DNA of 64,000 nucleotides, taken from contig NZ_CP015029.1 of NCBI RefSeq assembly GCF_011455495.1, forward strand, positions 992,740 through 1,056,739, written 5' to 3'. The notes below the pieces were generated by a model. It was not told where the DNA came from and did not search any database. It saw only the letters and a list, made by a program, of their open reading frames with translations. The position numbers were made by a program, and so were the translations under genes. This DNA is from Frederiksenia canicola. Lineage in GTDB: Bacteria; Pseudomonadota; Gammaproteobacteria; Enterobacterales; Pasteurellaceae. This document shows, in pieces, positions 58,099 through 64,000 of this stretch (its first letter is position 1; each line of letters begins with the position of its first letter).

Positions 58099-58200
58099 CA
58101 GTAGGGGTTCTTGACCGACCATTTGCAAAATTGTCATCTAATCTAACCGCTTGTATGCAGTGTGGTACGGCAAGACCCATTCTACTTTTTAGGTACGTTT

Positions 58201-59355
58201 ATGTCTTTAGATCTTTCAGAAATCCGTCAGCAGATTACGCAAATTGACCGCCATTTATTGAAACTGTTGTCTGAACGCCATCGTCTTGCGTTTGATGTGG
58301 TGCGTTCCAAGGAACAGACCCAAAAACCCTTGCGAGATGTTGAACGGGAAAAGCAGTTGCTACAAGAGCTGGTGCGTTTTGCCGAGGCGGAGAATTATCA
58401 GCTCGATCCGCAGTATGTCACTCAAATTTTCCAGCGGATTATTGAAGATTCGGTACTAACTCAACAAACCTATCTGCAAAATAAGCTTAATCAAATTAAA
58501 CCACAAATTTCGATCGCCTTTCTTGGCAAGCGGGGATCGTATTCGCATTTGGCAGCACGTCAATTCGCGAAACATCAGCCTGAGGGCTTTTTTGAACTGA
58601 GTTGCGGTTCCTTTGATGAAGTCTTTGCTAAAGTGCAGCAAGGCGAAGCGGATTATGGTGTTCTGCCATTGGAAAATACCACATCAGGTTCGATCAATGA
58701 AGTGTACGATCTATTGCAGCATACGGATCTAACTTTGGTGGGCGAACTGGCTTACCCGATCAAACATTGCGTGCTAGGTAATCAGCCGATCGCGTTGACC
58801 GAAATTGATACGATCTACACCCATTCTCAACCCGCTCAACAATGTAGCCAATTTATTCAATCATTGAATAAAGTTCACGTTAAATACTGTGAAAGCAGTT
58901 CCCACGCCATGCAAATGGTGGCTCGTTTGAATAAGCCGAATGTCGTTGCTCTTGGCAATGAAGACGGTGGCAAATTGTACGGTTTAGCCGTGATCGCAAG
59001 CAGTATCGCCAACCAAGAAAATAACATCACTCGCTTTATCGTCGTAGCCAAAAATGCAGTGCAAGTCTCGCCACAAATACAAACTAAAACTTTGCTGTTG
59101 ATGACGACGGGCCAACAAGCGGGGGCATTGGTTGATGCGTTGATGGTCTTTAAACAGCACGATATTCAGATGACCAAACTGGAGTCTCGCCCAATTTATG
59201 GTAAGCCTTGGGAAGAGATGTTCTATGTAGAATTGCAAGCAAATATTCATGCGGAAAATACGCAGAATGCACTGGTTGAGCTTGAGAAAGTAACCAGTTT
59301 TGTTAAAGTTCTTGGATGTTATCCAAGTGAAATTGTTGAGCCAGTGAAATTCTAA
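58201..59355 (+). CDS. pheA: Bifunctional chorismate mutase/prephenate dehydratase
   Basis: P-protein of 384 aa for phenylalanine synthesis. Domains in order: chorismate mutase (about 1-90, [20 protein letters not shown]), prephenate dehydratase (about 100-280, with [12 protein letters not shown] and the catalytic Thr-Arg-Phe at 275-277) and an ACT regulatory domain for phenylalanine ([15 protein letters not shown]). The ATG at 58201 is preceded by TTTAGG; a reading from 58162 is less likely. I see no leader peptide rich in Phe, so attenuation as in E. coli is not evident. Confidence 0.96.
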   Translation: MSLDLSEIRQQITQIDRHLLKLLSERHRLAFDVVRSKEQTQKPLRDVEREKQLLQELVRFAEAENYQLDPQYVTQIFQRIIEDSVLTQQTYLQNKLNQIKPQISIAFLGKRGSYSHLAARQFAKHQPEGFFELSCGSFDEVFAKVQQGEADYGVLPLENTTSGSINEVYDLLQHTDLTLVGELAYPIKHCVLGNQPIALTEIDTIYTHSQPAQQCSQFIQSLNKVHVKYCESSSHAMQMVARLNKPNVVALGNEDGGKLYGLAVIASSIANQENNITRFIVVAKNAVQVSPQIQTKTLLLMTTGQQAGALVDALMVFKQHDIQMTKLESRPIYGKPWEEMFYVELQANIHAENTQNALVELEKVTSFVKVLGCYPSEIVEPVKF

Positions 59356-59394
59356 TTGATCAGATAGAATACCTATTCAATGAAATAAAAACAC

Positions 59395-59826
59395 ATGAAA
59401 AAAGTTCGATTACAGTTCATATTTACTCTACTTTTATCTGGTTGTAGCTGGACCTCTTATATGGATTATGAGCCTAAAGTGTTATCTCAGGCAAAATTGG
59501 GGCAACCGTATTATGCGGAAATACACCTTTTAGATAAGGGATATACTTTTTGTACTGTTGATTTTTATGACTTCAATACACAGGAAATCACTGAGTTGGG
59601 ATTAACTATTGAAAGCTTAGACGGGAATAAAAAGTACGGTATGGAAGCGCCAGAATTCTCTCACGATATTTGTCATAAGGGATTTATTGTTCGGGGGGTA
59701 CCAACTAAAACAGGCACATTTTATATCAATGCAAGTGGGTATGAGCCAAGAACAGGCGGAGAGCTGATTCCTATTTTTCACCATACCGATCTTAAATTAC
59801 AGACTAAGTTAACCGTTGTTGAATAA
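59395..59826 (+). CDS. Putative lipoprotein of unknown function
   Basis: Not recognised. The 143-aa protein starts with a lipoprotein signal peptide: basic N-terminus, hydrophobic core and lipobox LLSG-Cys17. The residue after the cysteine is Ser, which would favour outer-membrane sorting. The mature part is mostly beta-type, with two further cysteines (in YTFCTVD and SHDICHK) that may form a disulfide. It is flanked by pheA and rluE on the same strand but with gaps of about 40 and 65 bases. Confidence 0.7.
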   Translation: MKKVRLQFIFTLLLSGCSWTSYMDYEPKVLSQAKLGQPYYAEIHLLDKGYTFCTVDFYDFNTQEITELGLTIESLDGNKKYGMEAPEFSHDICHKGFIVRGVPTKTGTFYINASGYEPRTGGELIPIFHHTDLKLQTKLTVVE

Positions 59827-59890
59827 AACGTTGTGTCCTTATTACTAATGGATTTGCAAAAAAATCATAGAATCTAACCGCTTGTAGCTC

Positions 59891-60544
59891 ATGAAGCCAA
59901 AATCATTTCGACCATCTCAGACAAAAAAGCCAAGAAAAGCCAATCCGACATTTGAGCAAACGATTTTAGTGCTGTTAAATAAGCCCTATGATGTACTCAC
60001 TCAATTTACTGACGAGCAAAACCGCCAAACCTTAAAGGATTTTTTGCCGATTCCACAAGTTTATCCTGTTGGGCGGTTAGATCGTGATAGCGAAGGGCTG
60101 TTGTTGCTAACCAATCACGGTGAAATCCAACATCGCCTTGCTAACCCAAAATTTGAAAAGCAGAAAACCTATTGGGTTCAGGTAGAAGGCGAGCCGCAAA
60201 CGGAAGATCTGGTGAAACTAGCCAAAGGTGTGGAGCTGAAAGATGGACTAACTAAGCCAGCACAGGTGCGAAAAATGGTAGAGCCCAATTTGAATTGGGC
60301 AACCGCTCCGAAAATTCGGGAACGGAAAAGTATTCCAACATCGTGGATTGAGTTGAAAATCAGCGAGGGCAAAAACCGCCAAGTTCGCCGTATGACAGCT
60401 CATATCGGTTTTCCAACCTTGCGGCTAATTCGAGTAGCGATTGGCACTTTTGAGCTAGGTAATTTGGCAGCGGGGGAGTATCGCATTTTGTCCGAGGGTG
60501 AAAAATCACAGCTTTTTAAGCAATTAGGCTTAGACAAGCGGTAA
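59891..60544 (+). CDS. rluE: 23S rRNA pseudouridine synthase RluE
   Basis: RsuA-family pseudouridine synthase of 217 aa, modifying one position in 23S rRNA (U2457 in E. coli). The catalytic aspartate is Asp64 in [16 protein letters not shown]. The C-terminal motif [13 protein letters not shown] is intact. The N-terminus is basic and lacks an S4 domain, as in RluE. The start at 59891 has no good ribosome site; a nearby alternative is possible. Confidence 0.92.
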   Translation: MKPKSFRPSQTKKPRKANPTFEQTILVLLNKPYDVLTQFTDEQNRQTLKDFLPIPQVYPVGRLDRDSEGLLLLTNHGEIQHRLANPKFEKQKTYWVQVEGEPQTEDLVKLAKGVELKDGLTKPAQVRKMVEPNLNWATAPKIRERKSIPTSWIELKISEGKNRQVRRMTAHIGFPTLRLIRVAIGTFELGNLAAGEYRILSEGEKSQLFKQLGLDKR

Positions 60545-60645
60545 GATTTTTCGCCTTTTTTGCAAATTTTCCCACAAATTCACAGAGCATTTTTTGTGTA
60601 AAGAGAGTAAACTAAGGGCACTTTTTGTGTAAGAAGGAAATTGTT

Positions 60646-61665
60646 ATGGCAATTTTAGTCACAGGTGGAGCAGGATATATCGGCTCGCATACCGTTGTTG
60701 AATTACTTAATCAAGGCTCAGAGATTGTGGTGCTGGATAATTTGTCTAATTCATCACCTGTATCACTTGAGCGAATCAAGCAAATTACGGGCAAAACCGT
60801 TCATTTTTATCAAGGTGATATTTTAGATCGCCAAATCCTTCGTCAAATTTTTACGGCACATCAAATTGATGCAGTGATCCATTTCGCAGGGCTCAAAGCA
60901 GTGGGTGAAAGTGTGCAACAGCCGCTACGTTACTATCAAAATAATGTCACTGGATCGATTGTACTCGTTGAAGAAATGCTGAAAGCGAATGTGAATACCA
61001 TCGTATTCAGCTCATCGGCAACGGTGTATGGTGACCCAGAAATTGTACCAATCACTGAAGCGTGCAAAGTAGGCGGCACGACTAATCCTTACGGCACATC
61101 AAAATATATGGTTGAGCGAATTTTGGAAGACACGGTCAATGCTAATCCGCAATTTAGTGCAGTGGTATTGCGTTATTTCAACCCAGTCGGTGCCCATTCA
61201 AGCGGTCTGATTGGCGAAGATCCGAATGGCATTCCAAATAATTTGTTACCATATATCAGCCAAGTCGCGGTTGGAAAATTACAACAGCTTTCTGTATTCG
61301 GTAGCGATTACGACACCCATGACGGCACGGGAGTGCGGGATTATATTCACGTGGTTGATTTAGCCGTTGGGCATTTAAAAGCATTACAAAAACATCAAAA
61401 TGATGCGGGCTTCCACGTTTATAACTTAGGTACGGGAACAGGCTACTCGGTGTTGGATATGGTCAAAGCTTTTGAGTCAGCAAACGGTATTCAAGTGCCA
61501 TACAAATTAGTTGATCGTCGCCCAGGTGATATTGCGGTATGCTATTCTAATCCTCAAAAAGCCTTTGACCAGTTGGGCTGGAAAACTGAACACGATCTCA
61601 CACAAATGATGCAAGATACGTGGAATTGGCAAAAAAATAATCCAAATGGCTATAAGGGGGCGTAA
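60646..61665 (+). CDS. galE: UDP-glucose 4-epimerase
   Basis: NAD-dependent short-chain epimerase of 339 aa producing UDP-galactose, used for lipooligosaccharide or capsule and in galactose breakdown. The dinucleotide loop GGAGYIGSH is at 8-16 and the catalytic Ser/Tyr/Lys region is [11 protein letters not shown] with YGTSKYM. The ATG at 60646 follows AGAAGGAAA; a TTG/GTG-type start at 60625 was rejected. ampG starts at the very next base after its stop. Confidence 0.96.
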   Translation: MAILVTGGAGYIGSHTVVELLNQGSEIVVLDNLSNSSPVSLERIKQITGKTVHFYQGDILDRQILRQIFTAHQIDAVIHFAGLKAVGESVQQPLRYYQNNVTGSIVLVEEMLKANVNTIVFSSSATVYGDPEIVPITEACKVGGTTNPYGTSKYMVERILEDTVNANPQFSAVVLRYFNPVGAHSSGLIGEDPNGIPNNLLPYISQVAVGKLQQLSVFGSDYDTHDGTGVRDYIHVVDLAVGHLKALQKHQNDAGFHVYNLGTGTGYSVLDMVKAFESANGIQVPYKLVDRRPGDIAVCYSNPQKAFDQLGWKTEHDLTQMMQDTWNWQKNNPNGYKGA

Positions 61666-62940
61666 ATGACTGAAGTTGCAAAACCGTCTATTTGGAAGCA
61701 GATTTTTAGTTATAAAATGTTACTTTGTGTATTCACGGGGTTTAGCTCGGGTTTACCGCTATATGTATTGTTTCAACTTGTGCCCGCGTGGCTGACATCG
61801 ACTGGTGTAGATGTTAAAACGATCGGCTTTTTCACGATTATCGGTTTCCCTTATACATGGAAGTTCATCATTTCGCCACTGCTTGACCGCTATTATCCAA
61901 ACTTCTTAGGTCGTCGTCGCAGTTGGATGTTTATTACTCAAATTGGTTTACTGGCATTACTCGCCTTGCTTGGTCAATTTGACCCAAGTAAAGAGATTCA
62001 AACCGTTGCGATGATTTCAGCAGCGGTGGCGGTTTTCTCTGCGGTACAAGATATTGTTATTGATGCCTATCGCCGTGAAATTTTAACGGATGAAGAATTG
62101 GGATTAGGTAACTCTGTTCACGTTAATGCTTATCGTATTGCTGGCTTGATTCCAGGGGGCGTGTCGTTAGTTTTAGCCGATAGTTTACCTTGGGACACCG
62201 TGTTTATTTTTACGGCGTTATTTATGATTCCTGGCTTAATTTTATCGCTATTTTTAAGCAAGGAACCGAATGTACCGCAGATCGACCGCAGTACGCCATT
62301 TTACAAAGCCTTTGCATTGCCATTTAAAGAGTTCTTCAACCGCAAAGGTGTGTACGCAGGTGTAGGTTTGATTTTATTCATCTTCCTATACAAGTTTGGT
62401 GATTCTCTTGCGACTTCATTACAAACTAAGTTCATCTTAGATATGGGCTTTAGCAAAACGGATGTGGGTACTGTGGTGAAGCTCAATTCTCTGTGGGCAT
62501 CGATTATTTCAGGTATGATCGGCGGGGTGATGATGATCCGTTTGGGTATTAATCGCTCACTATGGTTGTTTGGTATCGTTCAGCTTGTTACTATTCTTGG
62601 CTTTGCATGGATGGCAAGTTACGGCAAGTTTGAGACAATTGGTGGCTATGAGTTATTTGTACTCACTACTGTGATTATCGGTGAATATGTTGGGGTTGGG
62701 TTAGGTACAGCCGCATTTGTGGCATTTATGGCTCGTGAAACCAATCCACTTTACACGGCGACTCAATTAGCGATTTTTACTAGCCTTGCAGCCATTCCAA
62801 GTAAAATCTTTGGGGCATTCTCAGGTGTATTAGTGGCGGATTATGGCTATTACAATTTCTTCTGGATTTGCTTCTTTGTTGGCATTCCAGGTATGCTGAT
62901 GCTTTTCAAGGTTGCCCCTTGGAATGAGAAGAAGGCGTAA
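61666..62940 (+). CDS. ampG: Muropeptide permease AmpG
   Basis: Major-facilitator membrane protein of 424 aa with about 12 transmembrane segments. It imports GlcNAc-anhydroMurNAc muropeptides for wall recycling. Typical AmpG segments are FSSGLPLYVLFQLVPAWL near 22, VFSAVQDIVIDAYRRE near 125 and GLGTAAFVAFMAR near 340. It abuts galE without a gap and is probably in the same transcript. It works in the same pathway as MurP at the start of the window. Confidence 0.93.
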   Translation: MTEVAKPSIWKQIFSYKMLLCVFTGFSSGLPLYVLFQLVPAWLTSTGVDVKTIGFFTIIGFPYTWKFIISPLLDRYYPNFLGRRRSWMFITQIGLLALLALLGQFDPSKEIQTVAMISAAVAVFSAVQDIVIDAYRREILTDEELGLGNSVHVNAYRIAGLIPGGVSLVLADSLPWDTVFIFTALFMIPGLILSLFLSKEPNVPQIDRSTPFYKAFALPFKEFFNRKGVYAGVGLILFIFLYKFGDSLATSLQTKFILDMGFSKTDVGTVVKLNSLWASIISGMIGGVMMIRLGINRSLWLFGIVQLVTILGFAWMASYGKFETIGGYELFVLTTVIIGEYVGVGLGTAAFVAFMARETNPLYTATQLAIFTSLAAIPSKIFGAFSGVLVADYGYYNFFWICFFVGIPGMLMLFKVAPWNEKKA

Positions 62941-63078
62941 AACCATTTCGTAAGCAAATAAGTAGGGTGTCCTTACTATTTGCAAAATTTTTAATCAATC
63001 TGACCGCTTGTACTGGTCAAAAAAGGTGGGTTAAGGCCCACCTCACATTTTCTTTTTATTTTCTATTTGGAGTCTTAA

Positions 63079-63723
<645 letters not shown>

Positions 63724-63730
63724 TAAACGC

Positions 63731-63765
63731 AAAAAGCAGATCAATGTGTGATCTGCTTTTTTATT
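63731..63765. terminator. Terminator between adk and pflA
   Basis: Thirteen-pair stem AAAAAGCAGATCA / TGATCTGCTTTTT (63731-63743, 63749-63761) with A and T runs on both sides; it probably serves both convergent genes. Confidence 0.92.
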
Positions 63766-63775
63766 GGGGATGTTG

Positions 63776-64000
63776 CTAATATTTTACGGTATGCCCGTAG
63801 CTTTCCAAAATCGTTTTGATATGTTCTAACGACTCTTTTGTTGGTGGCTGCACATCCTCCAACTCATATTTATGTCCCAACGTTTCCCATTTGTGTGCAC
63901 CCAAGCGGTGATAAGGCAGGAGTTCCACTTTTTCGATATTGGTCATACCTTCAATAAATTTGCCCAAGCGATGAATAGAATCATCATCATCCGTCCAACC
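63776..64000 (-). CDS. pflA: Pyruvate formate-lyase activating enzyme, C-terminal part
   Basis: The last 74 codons of a gene that continues beyond the window edge. The peptide ([16 protein letters not shown]..., then [14 protein letters not shown]) matches the C-terminal part of PflA, the radical SAM enzyme that puts the glycyl radical on pyruvate formate-lyase. The frame runs open to position 64000. grcA, the spare radical domain for the same enzyme, is encoded at 4.0 kb. Confidence 0.92.
   Translation of the reverse strand, partial: GWTDDDDSIHRLGKFIEGMTNIEKVELLPYHRLGAHKWETLGHKYELEDVQPPTKESLEHIKTILESYGHTVKY

Overview
The window is a chromosomal segment of a gammaproteobacterium of the family Pasteurellaceae, most like the Actinobacillus/Mannheimia branch. 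The main evidence is the very frequent 9-base uptake signal ACAAGCGGT, usually followed by C and often near TTTGCAAA. This is the A. pleuropneumoniae type of DNA uptake sequence, not the H. influenzae type (AAGTGCGGT). Gene content agrees: MurP, GrcA, a TehB with a fused N-terminal domain, TRAP transporters, the yrdD-like/tsaC/aroE group, and pabB with an overlapping pabC. Coding density is high, and no stretch longer than 300 bases lacks a gene. I see no rRNA, CRISPR array, prophage or complete insertion sequence.

Layout. 0-7 kb: murP (MurNAc uptake), ybaK, a usg-type ASADH paralogue, ung, grcA, rpsO, a CPA1 Na+/H+ antiporter and a Crp/Fnr regulator. 7-11 kb: a cytoplasmic sulfatase with a YidK-like sodium symporter, divergent from a TauE/SafE exporter across a region with a CRP-like palindrome. 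11-17 kb: ppiD, a three-gene accessory module (zinc-ribbon membrane protein, SPFH-SHOCT protein, small membrane protein) and phoH. 17-23 kb: a dctPQM TRAP operon whose dctM carries a one-base frameshift in a G7 run, then ccmE-ccmF and a small cysteine-rich protein. 23-29 kb: malP, hmp, tehB, a flavin reductase, a UPF0263 DNA-mimic candidate and a DsrE protein. 29-36 kb: recQ-cyaY, lexA with two SOS boxes, plsB-yfeX. 36-43 kb: TPP riboswitch-thiB, pabB-pabC, recA-recX-yqfB, yrdD-like-tsaC-aroE. 43-47 kb: tRNA-Met, tRNA-Leu, two tRNA-Gln, ubiK, pgi, pfkA, csd. 47-54 kb: a second sulfatase with a TctABC tripartite transporter, an anaerobic sulfatase maturase and a secreted nuclease. 54-64 kb: an atypical Nramp protein, rpsF-priB-rpsR-rplI, a SIMPL protein, pheA, a lipoprotein, rluE, galE-ampG, adk and the 3' part of pflA.

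How the genes may work together. The most interesting system is the pair of sulfatase loci. Neither sulfatase has a signal peptide. Both carry the C-x-P-x-R formylglycine site, and one maturase in the window could activate both in the cytoplasm without oxygen. Each sulfatase lies next to its own importer (a sodium symporter in one locus, TctABC in the other), and each locus has a CRP-type palindrome upstream. The TauE exporter could remove sulfite or another sulfur anion. I infer import of small sulfated compounds, perhaps released from host mucin or glycosaminoglycans, followed by desulfation inside the cell. The substrate is not visible in the sequence.

Second in interest are the SPFH module, which has weak or absent ribosome binding sites and looks transferred, and several signs of rearrangement: an orphan thiB next to an IS200/IS605-like hairpin, ccmEF without the other ccm genes, and an inverted uptake-sequence pair that encodes the linker of a two-domain nuclease.
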